Origin: Atopsyche davidsoni
Lineage: Eukaryota > Arthropoda > Insecta > Trichoptera > Hydrobiosidae
Assembly (NCBI GenBank): GCA_022113835.1
Contig: JAILWY010000030.1
Location: 806,001 to 870,000 of the forward strand
DNA length: 64,000 nt
Direction of reading: 5' to 3'
Below are positions 39,482 to 53,100 of the stretch, piece by piece; the stretch's first letter is position 1, and each line of letters starts with the position of its first letter. Under the pieces are notes generated by a model. That model did no database searches. It had not been told where the DNA came from and saw only the letters and a program-made list of their open reading frames with translations. The position numbers were made by a program, and so were the translations under genes.

Positions 39482-39498
39482 TGTGTGTGTGTGTGTGC
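39482..39498. repeat. (TG)n microsatellite
   Basis: Eight consecutive TG units. Confidence 0.85.
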
Positions 39499-40078
39499 AT
39501 TAGACACCTTGACTCTACAATAATTTTCATTGTATGTTGATGCTGCGAGATGAATGCTAGCAAGTGGCGAGCCGTAGCTTCAATGGCACGGCGAAATCAT
39601 GAGAAATCATATAGCAAGCAACATAAAATGTAAAATCATTGTAAATGAAAAAGATATTTGTATTTTTGGAGCCTTCAACCAGAATGCTCTTGAAAGAGTA
39701 GGAGCATTGGTCCAGTGATTCGCGTCTTGATACCTTTCCAATTTTTTTTATTGTATATATAAAAATCGATCAAAACATGCAACAAAAGATTTTTTCTCAA
39801 AGAGTTTTTCTTCCCTTTAAACCTGGGGACTGTTAAGATTTTTTTTTTACCCCACGGTAAGCACGCATGTAACAATTAAAGTCGACGTTTTTTAATAGCA
39901 AAAATGTCATTCTTTATCATTTTGTTTCCCAAAAAAACTGTTCAAAGTTATTCGCACTGCGAAAGCAGCTACAAATAGAAACAGCCAAAATCACGCATTC
40001 CAGAGAAGAGGAATATAAATAAAAATAAAAAAATTTAATAAATAAAAAATATGGTACATAATAAATAATAAAAATAGA

Positions 40079-43000
40079 TTAAGAACAGCCTTCCATAACG
40101 GGCTGCACCCAGCCTCCGAAGACGTCTTCTATTTCCTTAGCCACGGCCAAGCATAGGTGGTCGCAGCCAGGTGCGGCCACTACCTGAATGCCGATGGGCA
40201 TCCTCTGACCGTCGACCTCCTCAGACCCCAGGGGGCACGTGGTGACGGGGAATCCCAGGCAGTTGAAGACCAGGCACGAGACAACGTTGAAGGCGTCCGT
40301 GTAGTAAGTGTTGTGGAAAATAGCCGAGTGGGGAAACACGGGCATGAAGAGAATGCCATCTTTATCGAGAAGTTTCTAAAAAATATATTCATCTTGTTGA
40401 TTGGTGAAGATCCATTATTATAATGATAAAAGTACCTTTGTATTTTGTCTTCACTTTGAGTTTATTAAATTTTCTGCATGACTAGTTTCGACCAAATAGA
40501 CTAGGTCATCATCAAATGCATAACTAAACTTATGCATCTGATGATGACCTAGTCTATTTGGTCGAAACTAGTAATGCAAAAAAATTAATAAACTCAAAGT
40601 GAAGACAAAATACAAAGCTACTTTCATCATTATAAAAAAAAATATTTATCATGAAATACTGCTGTCTGGTAGATTTAAGCCCAAAACGATTGCTTTTGCA
40701 TCCCAATTTCATTTATACTCCAGATATTACAATCTTGTTGAGGGACAAGGCATTTGATTCGTGAAGATCCATTATTATAATGATATAAAGTTACTTTTAT
40801 CATTAGAAATTATAAGCTGTGTATAACAGTGTGCCGGCATAAAATGATTAAACTTAGTATACTACATTTACTCAATTTTACAATCAAGACTTACCTTAAA
40901 GTCTCTGAGTATCTTTGCCTTTTCCTTATGAATATTTTTTTTGGTAGATGCTGGTAGTTTATTGAGTAATTTGGCTACAGGTGGGTAAACTATGCTGACT
41001 ATGGAGTGCGTGGACATCCCCGCCAGCTTCAACCCCATTTCCTTCCAAAAGGAAGTAGACTCTGATAGGTTGTGAGGCTTGTAGTATATATTTTCTATTC
41101 TGTCAATCTCCACAAGTCCGTGAGTGCTCACGCCCAAGGCATGTTTTAAATCAATGTTTGCCTGAAATAAATAAATATTAAAATACCTTACTCTAGTGGC
41201 ACACTGTTACTATTGTTTTATTCTTATTATATTACTATGATCAGAATTGTTTGGAGCCGAGCAAATCGAGCATCTTTTTGACGACTTGATTTTTAGTATT
41301 AGTATTCGTGGTTACTCCGAAAGCTGGTGACACCTTAGTTAAAAAAAATCTGAAGAAGTCCAAAATTTACACCCCTCTGAAAAAATTGGCGAATGCAATA
41401 GAAGGAAGTAAATTTAAAGAAAAGGGCTTGAAAGGATCAATACCATTTGTTGAAATTTGATTTACTGTTAAAAATATTTATTTTCTTTATACTTTATGGG
41501 TGATTTATTATATTTACAGAATTATTCTACTTGGACTAGAACCTAAAGAAACCTCTTGTCGTCTATCTGGTAAAATTAAAGTTTAATCAAAAATCAAATA
41601 ATATTGGATTTAATGACACACATGCCAATAAAATGTAATATTTACTATTTGAACTTTTATCTATCAAATAGAATATATTTTTTATATACTCGTAACTCGC
41701 GTTTTAATAAAACGCCATCTATTGGTTTATTTTTCAATCTTTAAAAACAATATAAAAACTGCATATTTATAACAAAAGATACCGTTTAATATTTTACAAT
41801 TCGACATGACAGTTAACAGATTTTTATGTCTTAATTTTTTTAAAGCATTATCGATTTTGTGACGGTTCGAAAATTGTTATTTTTGAGAAAGAGCGTCAAG
41901 TAAAAAATCCACAAAAAAATACATAAAAAATGTACTGTACTAAAATATCACTCGCACAGTAGTACCCTTTATAAATTACCAAAAATACGTTTCTGCGCGA
42001 CTCGGTGCAGTCGCGGGTATTAACTCTATTTGTGTCCCTTTTCACCTTTCACTTACCTGTAAAACATGTTTATCAAACTTGGTGGAAAAGTGTTTCCGCA
42101 GTTCTTCAAATGCAGACTCTATGCCTTCACTGAGGTCGTCCATGAGCCCAGTGTTATCAGACTCCATGTAGTAATAATTTAATTTATTTAAATCAACCTG
42201 AAAGCAAAAAAAAATATTGGGAGTGATTTATAAATGACATAGAAAAAACCCATTGAACCAGCCTATAAAGCCATACAAAGCTTTGTTAAAATATTTGCAA
42301 TGCTTTAAAGTTTTATATAATTTTATTAATAACGCACGAAGTTGCTTTCTAGGATAACCTTTTTTTATGTTTGATATTGTACTTGCCTTCTTCTCAAAGT
42401 TGACGTTTATGGGTGAGCTTGGATTCCGCAGAACCTTCATCATCAGCTGCAAGTCCTCTGCGTACCTGGCCATGGGCCCCAGGGTGAAGTAGGTTGGCCA
42501 AAGGGGGGAGTCTGACTCCGGGAAGTGCCCCTTCACGGAGACAAGCCCGGGGGTTGGTTTGTGACTGAAAATCCCGGTGTACATGGCCGGGATGCGCAAC
42601 GACCCGGCTATGTCCGACCCAATCCCGACCACGGAGGCTGCTGAAGATATGAGGGCTGCCTGAAGAAATACACATACGATTTTTAATATTAATAGGTCAC
42701 AGCATCTCGGCGGTTTAAGGCACTGAAGCGGCGCGTCGTCTTAACCAAGAGTATGGGTTCTAATACCGCGTGTGTCCAAAATAAAATTCGATTATTTTTA
42801 CTGTCATTTTATGTGTAGCCTGTTTGTATATATAAAAATTCGGCTAACCTAAAAATTATTATTTTTTAATTTGTGATGAATAATTTGACTTATAGTTGTA
42901 TGAAAGGTTTATTGTACTTCTCCTCCCGAAGATCCTCCGGGTGTCTTCCTAGTATCATGAGGATTATTTGTGACGCCGGTGACACCGTTATAGGTCTCTA

Positions 43001-44475
43001 TGCACATGCAGAACTCCGGAGTGTTGCTGACCAGAATAGGTATAGCTCCGGCTTCTTTCAGGAGAGCCACAACATCCGCATCCATCCTGGCTCTTCTTCT
43101 TTGAGATGTTACCAATCCAGCCCCATTGCTCATGCCTGAAAACAGTAGAATAATTCGTTCAGAAATGTTTTGAAAGCCTGATTAAGTCGAGTCGCATGGA
43201 ATTCGATAATCGTTATAAAATTTCGATATAGCTATTAAGAATGCTTAATTGAAAATATTTACACTTTGTCAATTAAATTACAATTTACCACCAAAAGGGA
43301 CATAGTTAGCAGGTCGGTAATCACTATTTAATATAATCAATCGTTCAGAGCGTGGCCGTATGTACTTTTGAACTTGAATAACTAATAAATGAATACGAAG
43401 TTGCGTCGGCCTAGATTTTCGTGGATTTAATTAAGTAAATATCCATATAGTTGAATAAATGAAATTTGAAAATAAGCTTAACATACTATTTATTTTATTT
43501 TTGACTTATTCGTCCATCATTACGTTTTTGTCGAGAAATGTTTTTTGTTTGATTTTCAGAGGAAAAGAAAAATCTAGAAATAAATAAAAGTTTTCTTTGA
43601 TTTTATTGCATACAAACAATCTTAAGAGTTATTAAATTCCGGATACATAAAACATTGATTGCTCTAAAACTCCCTTTTTTCCTGCTTGCCCTCGGCTTGC
43701 GGATACATTTTATTAATGCTATCCTCTTTAAAATTATCAGAGTTTTAATGTTTTCCACTCTTTCAATTAAAATTTAAAAATAAAAAATCTTCAGAGGCCA
43801 GATCAAAATAGTATTTTAAACATTCGTGCAGTGGTCAAATCAATCATGTTTAGTTGACTCGGATTCATGGGTGTTTTTCTGCTGGGTGGACTGAAACTTC
43901 GGAGGAATGAAAACCCCATGAAGCCGAATCAACGGCTGCTAAAAATTATCTTACCGGCAACTTGTATGCTTTCTTTGATAGTCACGGGGACTCCGAAGAG
44001 GGGCTTGTCTCTAAATAGGTCTTCAGGGGTGCTTTCTCCGACACCCACTACCCTGTCCACAGCCTTCGCCTCTTCCAAGGCTTGCGCATACCTCGGCTCC
44101 ACGATTGCATTAATTACCGGATTGACTTCCACGCATCGCTGGATGTATTGGTTGACTACATCCACACTTTTAAGCTGAAACAATAACCATTTTGCGTAAT
44201 TTTTTTAATTTTTCGACGGTAAGAGTTTATTGACTAAAGCCACGGGGTGGCGTCATCAAATATCTCTGTAGCAGAAATGAGTAAATAGGAAAACTCACCT
44301 TCTTGTCTCGTATGAGTTTCGCCAGCTCGGTAGCACTGTGCGTCAGGATTTTGGACCTTATTGCGGGAACTCTTCTTACTTTGATAAAGTATTTCGCGTA
44401 AACGTCGAAAGGCAGAGCTATCACCATGAGAATACATCGTAGCAGAACAAGGACGTACTTGACTACGAACTTCAT
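40079..44475 (-). CDS. FAAH2-like amidase, paralogue C (complete, 530 aa)
   Basis: Complete seven-exon gene: 44299-44475, 43955-44174, 42918-43135, 42387-42659, 42057-42197, 40895-41161 and 40079-40375 (stop TAA). Intron 4 appears to use a GC donor (AAG|GCAAGT); the only nearby GT would break the phase shared by the paralogues. Other introns are GT-AG. Lys126 (GVPVTIKES), Ser201 (GGSSGGE) and Ser225 (GSDIAGSLRIPA) are intact, so the enzyme should be active. Residues 3-22 form a hydrophobic anchor. It departs from B and D in the last exon, with a longer loop (GSEEVDGQRMPIG) and a tail ending in EGCS instead of PPP-rich residues. The ATG follows the acceptor TTTTTAG by nine bases. Intron 6 carries a long inverted repeat and intron 3 a decayed SINE. 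Confidence 0.93.
40417..40634. repeat. Long inverted repeat in intron 6 of paralogue C
   Basis: Two arms of about 105 bases face each other around a short loop (ACTAAACT). They are nearly perfect around TGATGATGACCTAGTCTATT and TTGGTCGAAACTAGT. Part of the outer sequence (TGAAGATCCATTATTATAAT) recurs directly at about 40761. The foldback would be transcribed with the pre-mRNA. Confidence 0.8.
42700..42790 (+). mobile_element. Decayed tRNA-derived SINE in intron 3 of paralogue C
   Basis: Contains GGTTTAAGGCACTG, typical of tRNA-derived SINE A-box regions, and GGGTTCTAATACCGCG, a degenerate B box, at suitable spacing. Confidence 0.4.
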
Positions 44476-45419
44476 TATGTTCTCCTAAAAATAATAAAAG
44501 CCTTCTACAAAAAACAATTTTTAAAAAATTCAACGAAAACATGTTTTTTTGAATGACTTTCGATATGATTGCTTTATCGAAATCTCATCATTTTGCGTTA
44601 ATTTTATGTTAAACAAAACGAGAATATGACGTTTTTAGTGTTCCTATTCAATAGAAAAAATTATGAATTAAATTAAATTAAAATTCTACACTAAATATAC
44701 ATGTATAAGAAATTCCACTTCTTGGTGATTTCTTATGAATCATCAATTACTCGCATAAATTTAATTTTGAATTTAAAGACGCTCATATGTTGAACATAAA
44801 ACAACCAAAATAACATTTTAATTATTGTTTGTTCAAAAATCCGTTGCAAGGAATCGCCCTTAATTCACCGTAGTTGCCATTATAAAACCCATAAAATTTA
44901 ATGTTGTCTGAGTATATTGAACTCTGATATTTTGTTTTAATTGACAATTAAGTAACAAAATGGATAAATTTTTTTAAAAATTAAATTGAAAAAAGCTGCG
45001 TCAGTAACATAATTCAAATATAATTGTTTTTTCGGTATTATTTAATTGTGTTTTATTTTATATCATTATGCAACGTTGTTATTTAAATAATCAACAGTCA
45101 ACATCATTTTCGTTTTTCTCTATAGCATAAGCTTTGTTTTTATATTACTTTAAAAAACTTGTAAGGCCCTCAGTCTGAAAAAAGGAGGGGGTCACTACTA
45201 TATACACACAAGCACTCAAATAACAATAAAAATAAACATTTTAATGACGAATTTATCAATTATATTAAAAATGTATATCACAATAAATTGTTGTAAATTT
45301 AAAAAAAAAAAAAAATTATAAAGTGCTTATTACTAGGATATTTATACAAACAAGAGGAAGCGACTATAAAAGTACAAATCAATAGAAAATATCAAATAAA
45401 CACTTGTATAATATAATAC

Positions 45420-45558
45420 CTGACTTTATATTCTAGTTGAAAATAAAATTAATTTAAATTGATACTTTAAAAAATATATATATTAGCCTTTATTTACATC
45501 AAACACACAACACTGCAAATAACTGAACCGTTGAGTCGAACATCTTCCAACAGACTGA
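45420..45558 (-). other. Candidate 5' leader exon of paralogue C
   Basis: A minus-strand donor (AAAGTCAG|GTATTA) at 45420 is preceded, about 135 bases upstream, by ATCACTCAGTCTG, a good arthropod initiator. The C start codon lies after an acceptor 0.9 kb downstream, so a short leader intron would join them. The donor is only moderate. Confidence 0.35.
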
Positions 45559-46681
45559 GTGATGTTACGGTAGTGCAATCGAAACCTGTCGATTTTTCGA
45601 TCTCCATGTAAGATTTCTATTCACAATCGATTATTTTACAACTTAAAATTGTCACTAAAAAGTTACTTAAAAAAATAATAACTACTTTTATTCAAACTCG
45701 CTAACCGTATACAGGGTCTCTACCGACTTTTCTATTTTGGGTGATTACTTAAATAAATTTAAAAACTGTTTATTGTTTATATGATATATATAAACACGAC
45801 ATACTTCATTTTATTTTTTCATAAATCAAATAAAGCCGGCCTATTGATATTTCAATATACAGATGTATAACATTTGGTAATAAAACTTTTTGAAATTTTT
45901 GATTTTGTATTACTATATCATTTTATCGCATACATAAATAATTAAGATTTATAAAAAACTGAACAAGTTTATATTGCGCATCATAAACTAACCGTGCTAG
46001 GTTTTTTTATACAAAGATATTGGTGAGGAATTTTTTTTCGGCACAAAAAATTATTTGCTTTGGACCTGAGCACCTCACTTATTGCTTCGGTTTTTATATA
46101 TTATACATAAATTATAGCAAAAAACTATTTAATCATATAAAATTGTATCGCAAAAAAAATATTAAAATGTACTTATAATAAACCTTTGAGTTGTAATGTA
46201 TAATAAAACCATAAGTGTCATTAATAAACTACAAATAATTATCACAAATCCATATATCATAAATCAAGCCAAAAAAACTTTTTTTTTTTAATTTATGTAC
46301 TCCACTTCCACAAGACGTTATCGCAATTAAAAATAAGTCCATTGAAAAATTAACACGTTTATAAAGTATTCATTTAAATTATATTTTAAAAATTAACACA
46401 CAGCTGTTGGCATCTACCTCGGCTATCACAAAGTTCACTGTAAGGTCTAACCTGATACTACCAACATTATCATTACTTTTGCACTCGAGTAAAGTTACAT
46501 CGAAATATTATCATACCATAACAGTGGAGTGACCGAAGGGGCGTTGAAAGACCCCACCCCAATTGATATATACCCCAATTGTGAATCCTCCTCCAGAATT
46601 TTTACCTGCAAGAACGTCACATTCAGGCTCTAGCGCCATAGTCTCGAAATCACAATCAAAGCAAAGTACAAAAATATATTT

Positions 46682-46850
46682 CAAGGAACATGGAAACTCT
46701 CCATTATTTTTGTTACCATTTAAAGCAAACGAAATTACGACATATTTGTCATGCGGTCATTTCAGTGTTATCGGCCAGAAATCTTAGTGTATGCGAGCGT
46801 CACAACGGTGTGACGTGATGTTTTCAGCATAAAGTTTATAATATGATATA
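46682..46850 (+). repeat. Dispersed repeat, copy 2
   Basis: Partner of 28643-28864, with the same internal GTCACAACGGTGTGAC hairpin. Confidence 0.7.
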
Positions 46851-47750
46851 AATGTGTAAGTATAACTTTTGCTTATAAAATAACTTGATGCTGATGATAA
46901 TTTTTAATATCATATGACCAGCTACATATATATTAAATATAATATTTTGGGAAAGAGAACTGGGATTACTTAATAACCATAGAAGGTTAATACAATGCAT
47001 TACAAACATGATAAAAAAATCAACTTTTATCTATATAATACATCTTTTTATCTTTAATACACTGATAGTTATAAAAAATAAAGCTGATGTCAGTTAATCT
47101 TGTATGCCTGATACTGATGAAAGAAACAAAATTAAACATAAAAAAGTATGGCCTTGTAAAAAGGATTTCTTTATACAATTGTTATGTACACATACATTTA
47201 CTTCTCTGCTTTATACAACGAGATCTGATGGAAACGCAGAAATCAAGCCATTTAGATTTTCTTGATTAATGAAGCAATTAGTCTCCTACGCCCAATTATC
47301 TATAGAGGCAATGCATATATTTATATACATATATGAATAATTACAATCAATATCTATTATATAAATCAATCACATTCTTCGAGGCCTTGAAGGAAAGGTA
47401 GTAGATATTTAGTTTGTGTTCTCTATATCTATAATACTCGTGAGTATTCTGAAGATCCACCCTTCACCTTTCAAATTTATCCTCAATTGATCAATTTATA
47501 AATGACATTGGTATCTCATGTCTCAGTATTTATAAGTGCATTATACTTTATGTATCTGCTATAGACTTGTTCATTTATTTTAGTCATTTCAGGTCTCAAG
47601 TTTTGTTTCACTCATTAGAGCCCAAGCTTCACCGAGCTATAATATATCATGGCTACAGAAATAAACACAGTAACAATGTTTCATAATATACAAAAAATAT
47701 AATTATACTATTTATCTTTATTATATTTTAAATAATTAAACTTATTAACC

Positions 47751-47830
47751 GCCTCGTGGTTCAGCGGTTAGTAAAATTACTTACCAACCATAATGCTTTT
47801 GGTTTAAATCCGGATGGAGTAATAAGTTAA
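47751..47830 (+). mobile_element. tRNA-derived SINE head
   Basis: A box TGGTTCAGCGG (47757-47767) matches TRGYNNARNGG fully; B box GGTTTAAATCC (47801-47811) matches RGTTCRANYCC with one difference. The spacing is that of a tRNA-type pol III promoter, but the arms do not pair as a tRNA. The element probably continues to about 48180, where the sequence stays less AT-rich than its surroundings. Confidence 0.6.
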
Positions 47831-48560
47831 CTGGACACAACTGCAAGTGTCGTAGAATGCTTCAGAATGATGGTTTTCCTGCCTTCTTGAATCTGTTAGT
47901 TTGTGTATTCTATGGTTCATGACGGTCGTCTAAGTCTATGGCGGTTATCTATGGCTCACACTGGTCTATCTATGATCGCCCGTATATAGCTTTGTGTGTG
48001 TGATCATAAGCTCTCTTTGCCTCGAGGACACCTGCGCTGCCTTCTTCTTTGGGTGCCTCTCCTCAGAAGAGGTCAGCGACCATCTCACTGAGCATATACT
48101 CATGCTGAGCCGGTGTTGAAGGTTCTCTAAGGGAAAATAGTGTAGTAGGTCTAGGAGTCCTTTTACACTATCATGGTTATGGAATCATCCAATTATACTA
48201 GATTACAATTGGCAAGTAAAAAGTTTTGGTGATTTGATCAAACGCTGTTTAAATATCAAATATCTAACTGTATGCCAGTAGCCGAACCATTTCAAATAAA
48301 CCGAAACAATTTATATTTAAATGTTAAAAAAAGAGATATTAATAACTAGTAGATCGCTCATGTTGATGTGATGTTCTTGAGAGGGTTGTATTGATTGATC
48401 CATTGACAATGGCCATAAATTTCAGTCTTCTAAGGATTATTCTTCCATTTATGCTGGTATTATAAACAACATTATTACTTCGCAAAGTGACTAAGTTTAA
48501 CCTCAAATACACACGGTTGTGTCCCGCTCGTAATGTACATTTAGACCTTAGACCTTCTTC

Positions 48561-48642
48561 TCAAAGGTGTCATGCGAATTGTTAGCTATTCATAGTTATG
48601 GCACTGCCATAACTATGGCATTCATAGTTATGACACCTTTTA
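48561..48642. repeat. Nested palindrome
   Basis: Inner perfect palindrome CATAGTTATGGCA / TGCCATAACTATG with a one-base centre, enclosed by an outer pair AAAGGTGTCAT and ATGACACCTTT. The CATAGTTATG unit occurs once more between them. Confidence 0.7.
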
Positions 48643-50171
48643 TGATCATTTGATGTTTATGTGATGTTTCTAACAATAAATACTAATATAATAGAATATT
48701 ATTGATAATATGATTGTAAATAATGTTTATACAATAAGTGATAATTAATTTTAAACATAATTTTTGTAAAATGAAGTATAACTTAAATGTTAATAATTTA
48801 TAATAATGGTATTGATGATCACTTTCGTAATATATTTTGATTGGCACTATCAATGTATTATTTTTTATGATTTAGTTATATCATTTTTTCTTCATCCTGT
48901 ACAACATAAGTAATTAAATAAGATTCCACGTTTATATTATTGTTGCACTCTCTGCAGCAATTATTCTCAAGGTAAGCCATATTAATCAATTGAATTGTAT
49001 TATTTCCAAGTCACATGAAAGAAAATTAAGTTTTCCGCAGATAAATTTATATTTAATTATTGTGGTTTGTTTATTATTCTCTTAGCCTTTTTATGTGTAT
49101 TTCAATGCTATATTATTGAGTTTCATCACTATTCATTAAAAAATGAGTTTTGCAGCAACTCAAATAATTTAAAGTTTATCTAGAATTCTTGAAATTAATA
49201 TTGTATATTTAGATTATAAATCATTTATATTAGTGATTAAATGTATTTTTTATTTTTATTTTTTTTTTTTATGATGCTTAGCACTAAGACCTTATGTAAT
49301 TTACATATTCAAACATAAATAAATAAAAGATTGTGTTATACTTTTGTGAAAACATTTTAGAAACAATGTAATGAACATGAAACATTTATTTTTCACGGGT
49401 CTTCGTGAAAATCAAATGTTAATTGATTTTTTTAAGACCCTGACAGATGAAAATTTTAATTATAACATTTAAAAAAATATATTAAAATCAAGTTTACGGT
49501 AAATGCAGTCATCTAGATATAATTTGAACCTTGACCAAATAACTTACACTTGTCTATATAAATCTACATATTACATAATAAAAATCAACATTAACTGTAT
49601 AAAAAAATGCCTCTCAGCTCCAAAAACTACCTATAATATTATATCACCATAATTTTAAAATAAGTTAATTGCTAATTAAATAACTTAACATTGACTTACT
49701 TAAATACAAATGTTATGAAAACAAAACACAGGCTTATTTTACTTTGGTTTGAGATCCAACTTTAAAATAAAAAACAGATTCATAGCTATTCAGTAACTTA
49801 AATAAATTTGCATAGTTAAAAAGTAAAGGTTGTAAAATTATAAATACTATTATTTATAAATGTTTTCAAACTCACGCTGTGAGTTTTCAAAACTCATGTC
49901 ATCACATGCATTTTTACATAAAAGTAAATTTACACTTTGTAAGGTTTTCGTCGATAAATATCCGATTTTTATAGAACATTTTTTACATTGAAATCTATAA
50001 CTTTTTAGCAGTTACCTACCTCAGATCATACTTGTCATCAGACAAGAACTTATCTTTAAATATAAGACCATAAAATTTTATAACTATTAGTATTTTATAA
50101 TCACCTTTGTCTTATATTTGACAGCTACCAGTGCATTTGTAATTCAATTTAATCTATGTCCTAGAACTTCG

Positions 50172-53100
50172 TCAGGGATTAGGTGGAGGAACCCAACCTC
50201 CAAAAGCACTTTCGAGTTCTCTCGCAACAGCAATAGTCAAATGATCGCATCCCGGGCTCGCGACAATCTGCAAGCCGACAGGCATTCCCTTGGATGTCAG
50301 ACCGAGAGGGCAGTTGGTGACCGGGAATCCCAGACCATTGAATAGTAATAAATATGTGAGGTTTAAAAAGTTCCTAAGGTAGTGGTAATGGAAACTGGCA
50401 GTTTGTGGGAATGTCGGGAAGAACATGACACCGTCGTCCTTCAGGAGCTCCTGTAAAAATATATAGCAAATCTATTGATTATTTCTATAATTTTAAGCCT
50501 CTGACTGTTTTTCCATATATCAAACTGAATATCGATAATATATATGAACCTCACCTGAAACTCATTTCGTAATTCTCTAGTGACCTTTTCAGCACTTTCT
50601 ATAGTTCTACTACTAAATTTATCTACAATTTTCTTAAGAGGTCCGTACGCTAAAGGTGGGAATGTACTCTTCGAGCAGCCGAAGAATTTCTTAAATAGCG
50701 GTGTCCAGACAGAAGACCATTCTCCGGGTTCACCGCGCTTCGAGTAGGCGCAATCAATTCTTTCCAGCTTTAAAAGACCCACTAAACAACTAGCGAAAGC
50801 GTCTTTTATATATTTCATCTCCGCCTAAAAATCAAATGAATAAAAATATTATAAATATATTTTACAATGAACTCACTCACTTTGATGTGATAGATCATTT
50901 TGTGCTGGTGAGAAATTCTAATATTTCAGACAACAGGATTTCAGGGATTCATCGTTTAAAATGTTTTTGTAAAATGCAATGGATTTATTTACCTTTTTAA
51001 CTTCTTTATCAAATTTAACATCAATGTATTTAATAACTTTTCTAAAAGCTTGTTTGACATCTGATCCTATCCTGTTTGTCATGCCAGAGTTGTCGCTTTC
51101 CATATAATAGAATTTTAAATTTTTAACATCTACCTGAAAAATATGAACATAGCTTTTAAATAATTTAAACCTGAAGAGCAAAGAAACATATTATCAAAAA
51201 TATATTATCAAAATAATGTATATAAAGAATCTTTATAAACATTATTTTGTAAAAATAAAGGAGACAGCAGTTTTAGAGTTGTGCTTCTGCTGGGAAGGTA
51301 GCAATTCTGGAATTGTGTAAAAAGCTACTTAAATTATATTTCATTGCAAAAAAAGTTATTCGATTTCCGTATATAATATTTGGGTATGAAACCGCTATCT
51401 TCAAAAGCGCCTATTCATAAATGGGAACTGGAATAAAAGATAGGATTTCACAGAATAAATTATTATAAGCCTCACCTCTTTATCTAATTGTAACTTTGGC
51501 CCGTTAGGATCCTTGATGACTTTCAGTAAGAGAGGAAGATCCTCAGCATATCTTGTCATGGGACCGATGGTAAAGAAGTCGGTCCATTTCTTACAATCAG
51601 AATCCGGCATGTGGCCATTTGTAGAGACAACTCTTGGCGAAGGTTTATGGCCAAACACACCGTTATACATGGCTGGGAGTCTCAGGGAGCCTCCGATGTC
51701 GGATCCTAGTCCAATGATAGATGCAGCGGATGACAGCAGTGCTGCCTGTAATATCATTATTATTATTACTAGTACAGCAATAGTTTAGTAATTGTCATTT
51801 AGAAAATAATTTTGTATTTCATTATTGTTACATCTCTTGTCAGTAGTAGCCATAAAGAAAAGAGTTAATGCTCGAAAAGTATCAATCAAATTTAAGATAT
51901 ATTAATTTTAATCAAATATGCCTTGCTTACGTTATTTAAGTCACTTTTTCAAATTGTAAATAAGATGTAAAAATGACATCTGACTAACTGATATGATAAA
52001 TCAGATTGAAATAAGACAAGTCTTAAATAATAGGATTGTAATATTACGACCATAGATATAACAACTTTACAGGATTTTGTTGTAGTTGATAAGACGAAAT
52101 AACATTTTTAATGTCAAACATCTAAAAAAAGGTTATAAATAAAAAAATCTGAATAAATTAATCTTAGTGAATGGTAATACGGGATATCTTTATAAAAATA
52201 AATCCATTGTTTACGAATAGGACTTTTCATTTCTATCAAGTTCATATTGAACTGAATCTAATCCAAAATCATAGTACCTCTCCTCCAGATGATCCTCCGG
52301 CAGTTCTTCGAGTATCATAGGGGTTCTTAGTGGTGCCGGTGACATTGTTGAATGTCTCCCAGCACATGCAGTACTCGGGCGTGTTGCTGACCAGCAGAGG
52401 AATCGCACCGGCAACACGAGCCAGGCCCACGCACTCTGCATCCCGAGTGGCCGGCTTGCGTATGTCTGTAAGCCTGCCTGCCTCATTACTCATTCCTGTA
52501 ATAAACAAATACTTAAAGAACTATTCTAACATAATGATAACGATACAAATAAATAATAATTATATCCTGGCATTGAGCAACAATTTATGCATTGTAACGA
52601 AACGATATGGCATAGGAACACGTTCATGTTTTGGTTCACTTGTTGGTTCAATGCTTAAGATTTGATACTTCATCAGATTTATATTTACTCTAGTGCGTGT
52701 ATCTCAACCGATGCAATCAGACTAAACCCACATTGTTTTTGTTTCCCACTTGACTATAGGCTCAATTAATTAAAAATACAAATTACTGTGAGCTCATCAT
52801 CTATTTGCATAACAATATACCTAGACGAATTTAATTTAATGTTATCGATGACTTTGTGCTGTTCATTATGCATAATAACTGACTTTAACCTTCATTTCTG
52901 TGAAATATATTTATTTTTAATTAACCAAAATAATTATCTCACCAGTGAGAGCTATGCTCTCCTTCACCGTTATGGGGACACCGAGGAGTGGATAGATTTC
53001 TTCTAGTTGCTCCGGAGAATGGGTGCCTGACGACACCAGCATATCGACATTCTTGGCTTCGGCAATAGCGGTATTGTACCTTGGCTCCACAATTGCATTT

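Larger units (their letters stand above)
45559..50171. other. Intergenic DNA between paralogues C and D
   Basis: Apart from the repeat at 46682-46850, the SINE at 47751 and the palindrome at 48561, this is AT-rich sequence with no gene. Confidence 0.5.
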
